A stretch of DNA of 64,000 bases from NCBI GenBank assembly GCA_963778075.1, contig CAVZTJ010000012.1:310001-374000 (forward strand). Direction: 5' to 3'. The notes under the pieces are model-generated. The model made no database searches. It was not told where the DNA came from and worked only from the letters and a program-made list of their open reading frames with translations. A program made the translations under genes and the position numbers. Of the stretch, positions 53,539-61,679 are shown piece after piece (position 1 is the stretch's first letter; each line of letters begins with the position of its first letter). This DNA comes from JASHPR01 sp963778075. Lineage in GTDB: Bacteria; Actinomycetota; Actinomycetes; Streptosporangiales; Streptosporangiaceae.

Positions 53539-54324
53539 ATGGCGACGCAGCAACCTCCTTGGCAACCACCCGCGCAATCGTCTTCGCCGCCGCCGTTCGA
53601 TGGGCAACAGTCGGAGCAACAGCGATCAGGCCAGCACCAGCCATACGAGGCACAAACCTGGCAATCCTCTCACACGCAATATCCCTCAGTGCCCAGCACC
53701 TATTTAGGTGGCCAGCCAGGCGAACCGCCCAAGAAAGCACATCGAAAGCGCAACATCACGCTAGCAATCGTCGGCGGGTTATTCATTATCAGCTTCATCG
53801 CACACGTCAATGGCCAAAACAAGGTGCCGGGCAAACCGACAGCAGCTAACAGTCCAAAAGCTCAAGTCGCGACCCCGAAACACCCAGCCGCGATCTCAAA
53901 GCACCCGGCCGCGAACCCGAAGACTCCAGCCATCGCGAAAGTGCTCGCAGGACTCCGTATCGACAAGGCGGTCGTCACCTGGTTTAACGACGGCGCAAAG
54001 GCTGATATGCAAGCGGTCACGGCTGATCTCGACCAGGTGGGCACGGATGCCAAAGCCGAGAACTTTTTAGCGGTAGCACGAGATTGCCAACAACTCTCGA
54101 CAGCGGTCACCAATCTGCAAACAGACGGGCCGATGCCCTACCGGCCAGCGGAGAAGTGGCTAGCTAGAGCACTCGCTTTGTGGAATGAGGGAGCCGCCCA
54201 ATGTGCGGCCGGAGCCAGCTCCGAGAATCCTGCGATTCTGGTGCGGTCCGGCGGCGAGGTAAATAAGGGCACTAACGACATCAACAGGACAACAAGACTT
54301 GTCAGTGATCTGATCGGATCGTAA
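53539..54324 (+). CDS. Pro/Gln-rich single-pass membrane protein
   Basis: 261 residues. The first 70 residues are rich in Gln, Pro and Ser; then KKAHRKRNITLAIVGGLFIISFIAHV is one membrane helix with a basic inner flank; then Lys/Pro/Ala repeats (TPKHPAAISKHPAANPKTPA) lead to a helical outer domain (VVTWFNDGAKADMQAVTADLDQVG ... RDCQQLSTAVTNLQ) with two Cys. Codon use is clearly less GC-biased than its neighbours, a sign of recent transfer. No named family; GGAG ribosome site about 10 bp upstream of ATG. Confidence 0.65.
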   Translation: MATQQPPWQPPAQSSSPPPFDGQQSEQQRSGQHQPYEAQTWQSSHTQYPSVPSTYLGGQPGEPPKKAHRKRNITLAIVGGLFIISFIAHVNGQNKVPGKPTAANSPKAQVATPKHPAAISKHPAANPKTPAIAKVLAGLRIDKAVVTWFNDGAKADMQAVTADLDQVGTDAKAENFLAVARDCQQLSTAVTNLQTDGPMPYRPAEKWLARALALWNEGAAQCAAGASSENPAILVRSGGEVNKGTNDINRTTRLVSDLIGS

Positions 54325-54440
54325 ATGGCCTTAACGCCGTGGACTCGGCGCGCGCTCGTTCGCGACCGAGCTGCCAGCATCCTGCCCAAGAAGACCTGAT
54401 AAAGAAGAGGTCAACAGGCACGCCCTCGGGATAGATCGCT

Positions 54441-54851
54441 TTACATCCTCGTTAGAGCGACGACGGGGATCTCGCGGCTGGTCTTGGCTTCGTGATCAGC
54501 GAAAAACGGGTACCGCCGCTTTAGCATTGCCCACACCTGCTCCCGCCGGGTATCAGTGATGGTCGCGGCAGCAGCGCCGAACCGCTCATCGCCGACCTCC
54601 ACTGTCACCTGGGGGTGATCGGCGAGGTTGAGGTACCAGTCAGGATGCGCGGGCGCGCCCATATTGGACGCAATGACGATCAAGTCCTCGCCGTCCCGCT
54701 CGAACATTATGGGCGTTGTCCGCTGCTGGCCGGTCTTCCGGCCGGTCGTGGTGAGCAAGAGCAGGCGGTTGCGGTCCATGCCCTCGACCGGGACGCCTGC
54801 GCGGAACTGCTCGATGACCTTCCGGTTGACCTCCTTGATGTCCAAAATCAC
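54441..54851 (-). CDS. Deazaflavin (F420)-dependent nitroreductase-family protein
   Basis: 136 residues from GTG 54851; a longer frame to 54926 is possible. DRNRLLLLTTTGRKTGQQRTTPIMFERDGEDLIVIASNMGAPAHPDWYLNLADHPQVTVEVG is the DDN/Rv3547-type fold that uses F420. The C-terminal RREQVWAMLKRRYPFFADHEAKTSREIPVVALTR is the family's usual end. Actual substrate unknown. A paralogue lies outside the island at 58428. Confidence 0.85.
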   Translation of the reverse strand: MILDIKEVNRKVIEQFRAGVPVEGMDRNRLLLLTTTGRKTGQQRTTPIMFERDGEDLIVIASNMGAPAHPDWYLNLADHPQVTVEVGDERFGAAAATITDTRREQVWAMLKRRYPFFADHEAKTSREIPVVALTRM

Positions 54852-55168
54852 TCCGCGGTCTGCCCGGTTGCCGATGTTGGGTACCACCTTGCCAGTGCAG
54901 GCGCCGACTTGGCTTCGAGTTGACACCCATCGCTGACACCAACGAACTCGGATGCCTGCGGCGCCCTGCGGACGGCCGAAAGCGGGTATCCCAGGTCAGA
55001 GACGGTGGTGGACACCTGGTGCGGAGTTTGCAAGCAAGGATCATCGATCCGGCTGGCCTTGTTTTGGCCTTACAGCAGCGCTCAACGCCGCAAGTCATAG
55101 CGCATCGCTGAGCACCGTTCCAGGATGTCAACGGTGTCTGAGCCGATAGCGGATGTGCTCGCAGATCT

Positions 55169-55885
55169 CTACGGATCAGGAGATTGTACTGCGCACTGCG
55201 CACCTGGCTCGCATGCGCAACCGCACGACTTCCCGGCCCAGGCTCGTCGTCCTTCGACTACCGCCCAGCCTGCGATCCCGAGCGCGACCATGCCGTCGAG
55301 CCACCAGGCTCCGAACAGCGTGTTAGCGGCCAGCCCCGCGAACACCGCGACCGCGAGGTAGGCGCACAGTAGATTCTGCGTTCCTTCCCCCGCAGTGGCC
55401 GACGACCCGAGCCGGATGCCAATGCGCCGCTTCGCCACCCCAAGGGCGGGTTCGAAGATGGCCGTTCCGGCAGTCAGCACCAGGCCGACGACGCTAGTCT
55501 CAGCACGGTCACCAGTCACTAGAGCGCGGATAGCTTCAGCGGCGATGTACGGCGAGAGCAGGAAGAAGCTGACCGCGACGAGCTGCTGAGCGCGCCGCTC
55601 GGAAGTCGCGCTAGCCAGCCGGGACCCGGTAAACCGCCATATCACGATGACGCTGGCGATGGCCTCGATGCCGCTGTCCAGGCCGAACCCCAGCAGCGCC
55701 ACCGACCCGGCCACGATCGCCGCGCCGATCGCAACCCCGCCTTCGATGCCCATCCAGGCCAGGGTGAGCCAGGACAGAAGCCGGGCCAGGCGGGCGAGCT
55801 TGAGCCAATCCGCCGACACCGCCACCTGCTTGGGGTCATCGCGCTGGCCGGTTACTGGTGACGGCCAGGGGAGCGGGGAAGTCAT
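55169..55885 (-). CDS. Cation diffusion facilitator-like transporter
   Basis: 238 residues with about six hydrophobic helices (LLSWLTLAWMGIEGGVAIGAAIVAGSVALLGFGLDSGIEAIASVIVIWRF; the GLDSGIEA motif carries the metal-binding Asp). The C-terminal tail KSCGCACEPGAQC is Cys-rich and could bind soft metals. Closest to divalent-metal efflux (CDF) proteins of reduced size. Its ATG overlaps the stop of the CadI-like gene (ATGA) and forms the third gene of the cmtR-cadI operon. Confidence 0.8.
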   Translation of the reverse strand: MTSPLPWPSPVTGQRDDPKQVAVSADWLKLARLARLLSWLTLAWMGIEGGVAIGAAIVAGSVALLGFGLDSGIEAIASVIVIWRFTGSRLASATSERRAQQLVAVSFFLLSPYIAAEAIRALVTGDRAETSVVGLVLTAGTAIFEPALGVAKRRIGIRLGSSATAGEGTQNLLCAYLAVAVFAGLAANTLFGAWWLDGMVALGIAGWAVVEGRRAWAGKSCGCACEPGAQCAVQSPDP

Positions 55886-56259
55886 GGTGTCTCGATGTGC
55901 TCCACGACGGTGTAGTACTCCCAGGCCACCCCGTCGGGGTCGTGTGCCCATACCTTGTCTTGCAGCGCGTAGCAGCAGACCGCACCAGGCTGGGGCTCAG
56001 TCTCCAGGCCCTCCGCGTCCAGCCGTGTCCCAGCGTGGGTGACTTCTTCGGTCGAGCCGACCTCCACGCCCAGATGGTTGATGGTGCCACCTGGCCCGTT
56101 GCCGGGCGAGTTCAGCACCAGCTTCAACGGCGGATCATCAAGGGCAAAGTTGGCATAGCCCGGGCGAAGCTTGGCGGGCGCCGCGCCGAACAACCGGGAG
56201 TAAAACGCGACCGCCGCGTCGAAGTCGCTGACGTTGATCGAAAGCTGGACCCGGGACAC
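55882..56259 (-). CDS. cadI: CadI/ArsI-type VOC metal-resistance protein
   Basis: 125 residues. MSRVQLSINVSDFDAAVAFYSRLFGAAPAKLRPGYANFALDDPPLKLVLN and GTINHLGVEV are the CadI/ArsI signature, and VCCYALQDKVWAHDPDG includes the vicinal Cys pair that binds soft metal or arsenical. The neighbouring CmtR-type sensor favours a cadmium-induced CadI role over ArsI C-As lyase. Stop overlaps the CDF start; the sensor gene is 33 bp upstream. Confidence 0.85.
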   Translation of the reverse strand: MSRVQLSINVSDFDAAVAFYSRLFGAAPAKLRPGYANFALDDPPLKLVLNSPGNGPGGTINHLGVEVGSTEEVTHAGTRLDAEGLETEPQPGAVCCYALQDKVWAHDPDGVAWEYYTVVEHIETP

Positions 56260-56292
56260 CCGGTCACCTCCAAAGACGAGAACGGTGTGGCA

Positions 56293-56595
56293 TCACTGGC
56301 AGCAGCCAGGCAGATCAAGCGCGGCAAGGATGCGCAGCCCATCGGCTAGCCGCTCGTCGGCCAGCGCATAGCGGACCCGGCGCCCTTCCGCGGTCGCCGT
56401 CACCAGGCCGCACTCACGCAGGCAGGTCAGGTGATTGGACAGGTTCGCCCGACTGGTACCGAAGTCCTCGGCCATCTCAGACGGATAGCCAGGGCCGTCG
56501 ATCAGATGCACGAGGACCCGGCGGCGCGTCGGGTCGGCCAGCGCCAGGCCCACACGGGCAAGGGTTCCCAGGTCCACCTGAACTGGTACAGTCAT
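56293..56595 (-). CDS. cmtR: CmtR-like ArsR/SmtB metal sensor
   Basis: 100 residues. Winged-helix ArsR repressor with NLSNHLTCLRECGLVTATAEGRRVRYAL: the C-x3-C in the recognition helix region matches CmtR, which with a C-terminal Cys senses Cd(II)/Pb(II). Here the C-terminus ends LPGCCQ, supplying the third thiolate. First gene of a cmtR-cadI-CDF operon; a palindrome CTGTA-N3-TACAG lies immediately before the ATG, so autoregulation is expected. Confidence 0.85.
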   Translation of the reverse strand: MTVPVQVDLGTLARVGLALADPTRRRVLVHLIDGPGYPSEMAEDFGTSRANLSNHLTCLRECGLVTATAEGRRVRYALADERLADGLRILAALDLPGCCQ

Positions 56596-56597
56596 AG

Positions 56598-56610
56598 CTG
56601 TACTATACAG
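56598..56610. promoter_or_regulatory. CmtR-type operator
   Basis: CTGTA-CTA-TACAG, perfect 5-bp arms, 3 bp upstream of the sensor's start codon. Confidence 0.65.
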
Positions 56611-57210
56611 GCTGAGCTGAATCGGGCAAGGCGCTCCGCGCATACTCGTATAAAGACGAGGTTGACACCGATCCGGCCGCCAGACGGCAGCCCATCGACA
56701 GCTCAGATGCACTTTGCAAGCAAGGGATCATCGTACGCTCTCGACAACTCGAATGTACGTTCGTAGACTGGCGCGGCACGACGGGCACCCGCGCCGTGAT
56801 GCTGGGGACGCGACGCGGGCCGCCGTGCCACACTCGTGCCACAGCGAGGCGAGACCAGGGCGCACTCACGGCCACTGGAGCACAACCGGAATAGTCGTTA
56901 ACCTGGGAATTCGCAGGCTGTAGGACGCCGCGAAGTGTCCTCCTAAGCAGTACGTCGCGCGTTCGAGTCGCGCTTGGGGCGCATATGTAAGTCGTGACAG
57001 CCAGGGCCTCGGACTCCACCGCCTCGAACGGTGCCCGGGTGGGTGGGACCAGCGCCCGATCCTGAGCATGACCTCCCAGCCGGGGCCAGTTCAGGTGGTC
57101 GCACTCACGAGGCAGCCGCATATCAGACGAGCACGCCCTCGGTTTAGGTGCCTCTTGGTCGGGCAGCGTGCACGGCGCGGCGAAGCGCGCCGTATGGAAG
57201 TGGAGGCCAC
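56611..57210. other. Region without intact gene; tRNA remnant
   Basis: About 600 bases upstream of the metal operon. It contains the 3' half of a tRNA-Arg (listed separately). Long open frames on the minus strand (for example 56603-57121) read through the tRNA remnant and are unlikely to be genes. Confidence 0.5.
56936..56982 (+). pseudogene. tRNA-Arg(CCT) 3'-half remnant
   Basis: CTCCTAAG gives an anticodon loop with CCT; a perfect T-arm follows (GCGCG-TTCGAGT-CGCGC) and then the 3' acceptor strand TTGGGGC-GCA. The matching 5' acceptor and D-arm are absent and the anticodon stem does not pair. Such 3' halves are typical leftover attachment sites. Confidence 0.6.
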
Positions 57211-57480
57211 ATGGTGGCGAAGAAGGCAGGGACCGGCGTCAAGAACAAGGCTCTCTACAAGCGGCTCCGTAACCTGGGCGTGTCGGCCAAGGAATCGGCG
57301 CGGGTCGCGAACACCAGCGTCAAGACGCCCAGCAAGAAGGCCAGCCAGCGCGGCGGCGCGGCAAGCTCCTACGCTGACTGGAAGGTCCCAGAGCTGCGGC
57401 GCAGGGCCAAGAAGGTTGGCATCAAAGGCCGGTCAAACATGAACAAGAAGCAGCTCATCAAGGCGTTGCGCACTAGTTAA
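57211..57480 (+). CDS. Basic SAP/Rho-N-like small protein (DUF7218 type)
   Basis: 89 residues, very Lys/Arg-rich. NKALYKRLRNLGVSAKESARVANTS and SYADWKVPELRRRAKKVGIKGRSNMNKKQLIKALRTS; the latter is the helix-extended-loop-helix of the Rho N-terminal/SAP type that contacts nucleic acids. ATG 57211 sits behind GGAGG. Last gene before the right end of the island. Confidence 0.75.
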   Translation: MVAKKAGTGVKNKALYKRLRNLGVSAKESARVANTSVKTPSKKASQRGGAASSYADWKVPELRRRAKKVGIKGRSNMNKKQLIKALRTS

Positions 57481-57751
57481 GGGCGCCTGCCATCCGCATC
57501 CGGCACCCAGCCGACTCCGGCTTCCTCGCGGTGACCGGAGTCGGGTTGGGCGGACAGTAGGCAGCCGCGGGAGCGGGGAGCCACGCTGGGAGCCATCCAA
57601 GCGGGTGCGCGTCTATATGAGGCTGGCGCCGGGTGCGTGTCCGCCGTATACCCGATCAGATCGGCCTACACGGTGCCCGAGGGTCACTCATGAGGGCGCT
57701 TCCACGGTCCCGCGGTTCAGCGTCATGAACAGGTCAAAGAGCGCTAACTTG

Positions 57752-57772
57752 GGGAGCCAAACGGGGAGCCAG
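57752..57772 (+). repeat. Putative integrase arm-type repeat, right
   Basis: Identical to 48125-48145. Confidence 0.55.
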
Positions 57773-57878
57773 CGGCATCCGATTCCGACCGACCCCAACC
57801 GACAGCGGATCCAGATATCTGCAGGTCAGCGCCCACTCGGCCTACGTCATCTGACCCCAGCCGACGCCTCTGTGGTCG

Positions 57879-57922
57879 CTCGTAATGAACAGGTCGTCGG
57901 CTCGATTCCGACAGGCGGCTCC
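57879..57922 (+). repeat. Right attachment repeat (attR)
   Basis: 44-bp copy of the 3' part of tRNA-Thr(CGT), one mismatch in the T-loop region (C for T). No 5' tRNA half lies before it, so it is not a functional tRNA. Confidence 0.85.
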
Positions 57923-57996
57923 CAGGCCAGAGGCCCTTCCCCGTCGTCGAGGAGGGGCGCTGTCGGCTACGCCCTGCTCTATGGCAAGATCGCCTG

Positions 57997-58398
57997 ATGC
58001 TGCAACTCTTGGGTTTCATCATCGACTGCCCGGACCCAATGAAGCTGGCGGCCTTCTACTCCGAGATGACAGGCCGCGCCATCATGGAAGGAAGTTCCGA
58101 CAACTTTGCCGGCATCACCTTCGGCGAGGTCGATCTGGCCTTCCAGCGGGTGGAGGACTACCGCCCTCCGCGCTGGCCCGATGACGAACACCCCAAGCAG
58201 TACCACCTCGACTTCGAAGTGGGCGAAATCGAGCCCGAACAGCGCCGCGTCGTCGAGCTCGGCGCGATACTGCAGAAGGACTTCATCGGACCCGAGGGCT
58301 ACGGGTGGCAGGTCTACACTGACCCGGCCGGGCATCCCTTCTGCCTGTGCCGCCACGAAGGGGTCACGTGGACTGACGAGAGAGTGGTGTGGCCCTAA
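57997..58398 (+). CDS. VOC/glyoxalase-like protein
   Basis: 133 residues. LLGFIIDCPDPMKLAAFYSEMTGR, YRPPRWPDDEHPKQYHLDFEVGEI and GYGWQVYTDPAGHPFCLCR form two half-modules of the VOC fold, of the actinobacterial type often annotated as glyoxalase-like. Function unknown. Followed by a nitroreductase-family gene 29 bp downstream, probably in the same operon. It lies just outside the island. Confidence 0.85.
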   Translation: MLQLLGFIIDCPDPMKLAAFYSEMTGRAIMEGSSDNFAGITFGEVDLAFQRVEDYRPPRWPDDEHPKQYHLDFEVGEIEPEQRRVVELGAILQKDFIGPEGYGWQVYTDPAGHPFCLCRHEGVTWTDERVVWP

Positions 58399-58427
58399 CC
58401 CTGACCCCTACTACGAGGAGACAACCC

Positions 58428-58898
58428 GTGTCCACCTTCGACGCGCGGCCCGGTACCCGCGGTGCCCGGCAGCCCGGCGGCCGCATCATGCTCGGGATAA
58501 ACGGCTTCGTAGCAAGGCGGCTCCGTAAGGGTGGCAAGAACCCGCCGGGTTTCGACTTCGACCTCCTGCTCCTGACCACGACGGGCCGCAAGAGCGGCCT
58601 GGAGCGGACCACGCCCCTCGGCTGGGTCTCCGACGGGAACGGCGGCTGGCTGATCGCAGCGTCGGCCAACGGCGCGGCTGGCCTCCCCGCCTGGTACCAC
58701 AACCTCGCCGCCGCCCCCGATAAGGCACGCATCGAGATCAAGGGAGCCACCACCCCGGTCTCCGCCGAGCAGCTTCACGGCACCGAGCGCGAGGCTGCCT
58801 GGCAGACGCTGACGGCAGCAATACCGCGCTTCGGCAGGTACGCGGAGAAGACCGACCGGGAAATCCCGGTTATCCGCCTGACTTCCCGCTCCAGCTAA
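58428..58898 (+). CDS. Deazaflavin (F420)-dependent nitroreductase-family protein
   Basis: 156 residues from a GTG with GAGGAG at 7-8 bp. FDLLLLTTTGRKSGLERTTPLGWVSDGNGGWLIAASANGAAGLPAWYHNLAAAPDKARIEI is the DDN-type fold; KTDREIPVIRLTS ends it. Paralogue of the island gene at 54441. Cotranscribed with the VOC gene by position. Confidence 0.85.
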   Translation: MSTFDARPGTRGARQPGGRIMLGINGFVARRLRKGGKNPPGFDFDLLLLTTTGRKSGLERTTPLGWVSDGNGGWLIAASANGAAGLPAWYHNLAAAPDKARIEIKGATTPVSAEQLHGTEREAAWQTLTAAIPRFGRYAEKTDREIPVIRLTSRSS

Positions 58899-58928
58899 CC
58901 GGGGCGGCCAGCGATGTCGGCGTCTCGG

Positions 58929-59915
58929 TCATCCCGCAGCCCCGGTCGCTGCAGAAGAGCCCGGGGCGTTTCGGAGCCTGACGGTGAAGCCGTCACTAGT
59001 GCGTCTGAGCGCGACGTCGATGTCGAGCTGGTGCATGGCCCACAGCCCCATTCCAAGATGCCGCCGGTCCAGGGCGTTGCCTGGCGCGGGGGCCAGGCCT
59101 GCCAGGCGGTCGGCCGGGCCGCAACCGGTGTCGTGGATGGTGACTACGATGCGATCGCCCGCGGCCCAGATGCGCACGGTAGCGGGCGGGCCGCCGTAGC
59201 ACTGGGCATTGGTGAGGGCCTCGGTGACGCCGATGAGCAGATCCTGCACGATGGGGCCAGGGACGCGGCCGCCGGCGATCCGCACCAGCGCGCCCCGGGC
59301 ATCGGCGGCGGGCCGGTTGACTAGCTCGGCCACCGGTGGAAAGGCCTCCAGCGGATCGGTTTCGTACGGGAGGCCTTCGAACACCTGGGTGTCTTGGTAG
59401 CGGCTGTTTTCCTGGCGCCGTCCGGACGGCGAGACGATGCGAGGGTGGGTGCGCTCGACGACGTCCAGCACGGGCGGCGGCGTCGTGGTGATGTCGTAGA
59501 GGCACAGGCCCCACACCGGAAAGTCGTGCCAGACGGTATTGACGGCCGCTTCGTAGCGGTCCCACCCCTCAAACCGTCCGCCGTTGCCCGGATGGGGCAC
59601 ATCGCCAGCGATACGGATCTGCCCGGCGCCCATGGCCACGTGAAACTCAAACAACCGCCGGTAGGTCGCGATCGCCCCGGCCGGCTTGGCGTACAGGCCC
59701 GTATCCGTGATGAAGTCTGCGGCGGAAGGATCGGTCAGCCACGACCGCAGCAGGGCGTTTTTCCGGTGGTCATAACCGAGGATGACAGGCTCGCCCGCGG
59801 CGATGCCCTCCTCCGCAAACGGCACAATGAGCGCGCGGAACTCCGCATCGGAGCCGTAGAAGCCGGCTTCGTGGAAGTGGCCGACCTGGCCGCGAGCAGC
59901 GCCGGTCCTCATCAC
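58929..59915 (-). CDS. MEDS-domain / HATPase regulatory protein (RsbA-like)
   Basis: 328 residues. The N-terminal 170 residues are a MEDS (DcmR sensory) domain: VGHFHEAGFYGSDAEFRALIVPFAEEGIAAGEPVILGY and WGLCLYDITTTPPPVLDVVERTHP. The C-terminal domain is a GHKL ATPase of the anti-sigma type: LLIGVTEALTNAQCYGG (N-box), IVVTIHDTGCGPAD (G1) and GMGLWAMHQL (G2). This architecture is seen in predicted anti-sigma/partner-switch regulators. Lies next to a PP2C phosphatase in the same orientation. Confidence 0.85.
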   Translation of the reverse strand: MMRTGAARGQVGHFHEAGFYGSDAEFRALIVPFAEEGIAAGEPVILGYDHRKNALLRSWLTDPSAADFITDTGLYAKPAGAIATYRRLFEFHVAMGAGQIRIAGDVPHPGNGGRFEGWDRYEAAVNTVWHDFPVWGLCLYDITTTPPPVLDVVERTHPRIVSPSGRRQENSRYQDTQVFEGLPYETDPLEAFPPVAELVNRPAADARGALVRIAGGRVPGPIVQDLLIGVTEALTNAQCYGGPPATVRIWAAGDRIVVTIHDTGCGPADRLAGLAPAPGNALDRRHLGMGLWAMHQLDIDVALRRTSDGFTVRLRNAPGSSAATGAAG

Positions 59916-60008
59916 AGTTCTCCCGGATGGGCGGTGCCAGAAGAACTCAAGATCACCAGGCCACCCAGGCAGATCCTCGGCCCTGGCACGCTTTACCCCG
60001 TCGGAACA

Positions 60009-61403
60009 TCATACTTTCCTGCGGCCTGCGGTACCGAAGCGGCGCGGGCCGGCTCGGCCGCCGGCGGAGCACCATCCGGCCGGGCACGGTACGGCGCCAC
60101 CGTTATCTGCTGGCGGGCTGGGGTGTCGCCCGTTGCGGTCTGGTTGCTCGGGCGCCCGGCGCAGGATCAGCAGGGCGATGTCGTCGGTGTGCGGGCTGTA
60201 GTCGGCCATGGCTGCCATCACCGATGCGCAGCCAGCCTCGGGCTCGGCGGTGGTGATGGCGGCGCAGAGCTGGGCGACTCCGTGGTCGATGGGCTGGTCG
60301 CGCCGCTCGACCAGGCCATCGGTATACAGGCAAAGCACCGCGCCAGGCGGGAAGTCCAGGGTGCTGATGCGGCGGGGTTTCAGAGCAGGCATGCCGAGGA
60401 GCAGGTTTGGGGTGACGTCGGCCGGTGTGGCGGGCTCGCCCGGACGGGCGATGATGGGCGGCAGGTGACCGGCGGAGCAGATGCGTATCTGGTCGCGCGT
60501 GGGGCTGATCATCGCGCACAGTACGGTTGCCAGCGCGTCGGGCTCGAAGTACCGCATCTTGCGGTCCAGCCGGTCGAGCAGTTCGGCGGGGTCGGCTGTT
60601 TGCAGCGCGTATGCCTGCATCACGCTGCGGATACGGCCCATGATCACTGCGGCGGGCAGGCCGGTGCCGGCCACGTCGCCGATGACCGTGCATATCTCGC
60701 CCGTGGGGAGGGGAAACACGTCATACCAGTCACCACCCACGTTCCCGGTGCCGGGCACGTAGCGAGCAGCCATCTCCAGCCCGTCGACCGCCGGCAGCGC
60801 GAAGGGCACCAGGCTGAGCTGCAGCGCCGTGGCAGCCGCCCGGTCCATCTGGGCGGTGAGCGCTTGGACTGCGATCGCGGCACGGTCGGCAGCGAGTTGG
60901 AGCAGATCGGCGTCGTCGCCGGTGAAGGCGCGAGGGCTAAGGGTCCCCACATGCAGGACCCCGATGACCTTTCCTTCCGCCAGCAGCGGGGCACCCATTA
61001 GCGATCGGATGCCCTTGTCCAGCAGGATCGGGTTGACCACTTTGGTGTGATCGACCTCATCGAGGATCACCAGGCGGCCCTGTGCCGCGATCCGCCCGGC
61101 GAAGCCCCTGCCCACCGGTATCCGTACCCCCCGCCGGACTTCTTCCTCCAGCCCGCTCGCGGCCGTCGCCACCAGCTGGCCTGACGTGTGGTCCAGCAGC
61201 AAGATCGCGGCAGTGTCAGCGTGCAGGGCATCCCTCGCCCGGTCGACAAGCTCGGCTAGCAGCGCCTGCGGATCCAGCATGGACAACGCCGCATCGGTGA
61301 CTGACTGGATGCCACGCAGCCGGTCAGTCCACTCCGGCGGCACCCCGGCGGCAGAACTCGGCTCATCGTTACGCAGCAACCCGCACCGCCTCTCTCCAGA
61401 CAC
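60009..61403 (-). CDS. GAF-PP2C (SpoIIE-type) phosphatase
   Basis: 464 residues from a GTG. GAF domain about 45-190 (DTAAILLLDHTSGQLVATAASGLEEEV, GVLHVGTLSPRAFTGDDADLLQ), then a SpoIIE-type PP2C domain (VGGDWYDVFPLPTGEICTVIGDVAGTGLPAAVIMGRIRS, LCLYTDGLVERRDQPI, HTDDIALLILR) with the metal-binding Asp residues. Typical phosphatase that dephosphorylates an anti-anti-sigma factor in response to a signal. The C-terminal 40 residues are low complexity. Confidence 0.9.
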   Translation of the reverse strand: MSGERRCGLLRNDEPSSAAGVPPEWTDRLRGIQSVTDAALSMLDPQALLAELVDRARDALHADTAAILLLDHTSGQLVATAASGLEEEVRRGVRIPVGRGFAGRIAAQGRLVILDEVDHTKVVNPILLDKGIRSLMGAPLLAEGKVIGVLHVGTLSPRAFTGDDADLLQLAADRAAIAVQALTAQMDRAAATALQLSLVPFALPAVDGLEMAARYVPGTGNVGGDWYDVFPLPTGEICTVIGDVAGTGLPAAVIMGRIRSVMQAYALQTADPAELLDRLDRKMRYFEPDALATVLCAMISPTRDQIRICSAGHLPPIIARPGEPATPADVTPNLLLGMPALKPRRISTLDFPPGAVLCLYTDGLVERRDQPIDHGVAQLCAAITTAEPEAGCASVMAAMADYSPHTDDIALLILRRAPEQPDRNGRHPSPPADNGGAVPCPAGWCSAGGRAGPRRFGTAGRRKV

Positions 61404-61679
61404 CGGGTATCGAATCCGAGAGAGCGGGCCTGGCCGCCTAAGCCCACCTCAGTTGCCCGCCGATCCTACCCGCAGCAGCCACCGGTGGCCGTTCACGGCC
61501 ATGGTTAGCTCATCGCCCCAGGGGCAGAGAACGTGATCAAGTAAAGCAAGGCCTGCGGGCTGGGAGGGAGTCCGGTGATCCGTAAAGCCGCCACGGGTAA
61601 ATTCCACTCGGCCAGGCGCGGGGGACCGGCGCCACGATAAGGGCCTGTCGGCTGCTCGCCGGATCGCAGCCGACGCAAC

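Larger units (their letters stand above)
48024..57922. mobile_element. Integrated genomic island in tRNA-Thr(CGT)
   Basis: Bounded by a 44-bp direct repeat: 48024-48067 (3' part of the intact tRNA) and 57879-57922, identical but for one T/C change. A tyrosine-integrase stub lies just inside the left end, the usual position for tRNA-targeted elements. The cargo is a toxin-antitoxin pair, an IS481-type element, a nitroreductase-family protein and a cmtR-cadI-CDF operon. A second repeat (GGGAGCCAAACGGGGAGCCA at 48125 and 57752) lies inside each end. Length about 9.9 kb. Without a working integrase it is probably immobile. Confidence 0.85.
57481..57996. other. Right-end region of the island
   Basis: No gene. 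Contains GGGAGCCA repeats at 57583-57606, the 21-bp repeat at 57752-57772, a partial attachment-like ATGAACAGGTC at 57725, and the right attachment repeat at 57879-57922. These are probably integrase-binding sites. Confidence 0.6.

Noticed and set aside
56603..57121. 172-codon minus-strand open frame
   Set aside because: It reads antisense through the tRNA-Arg remnant (ATRTRDVLLRR), a known artefact, and has no other support.
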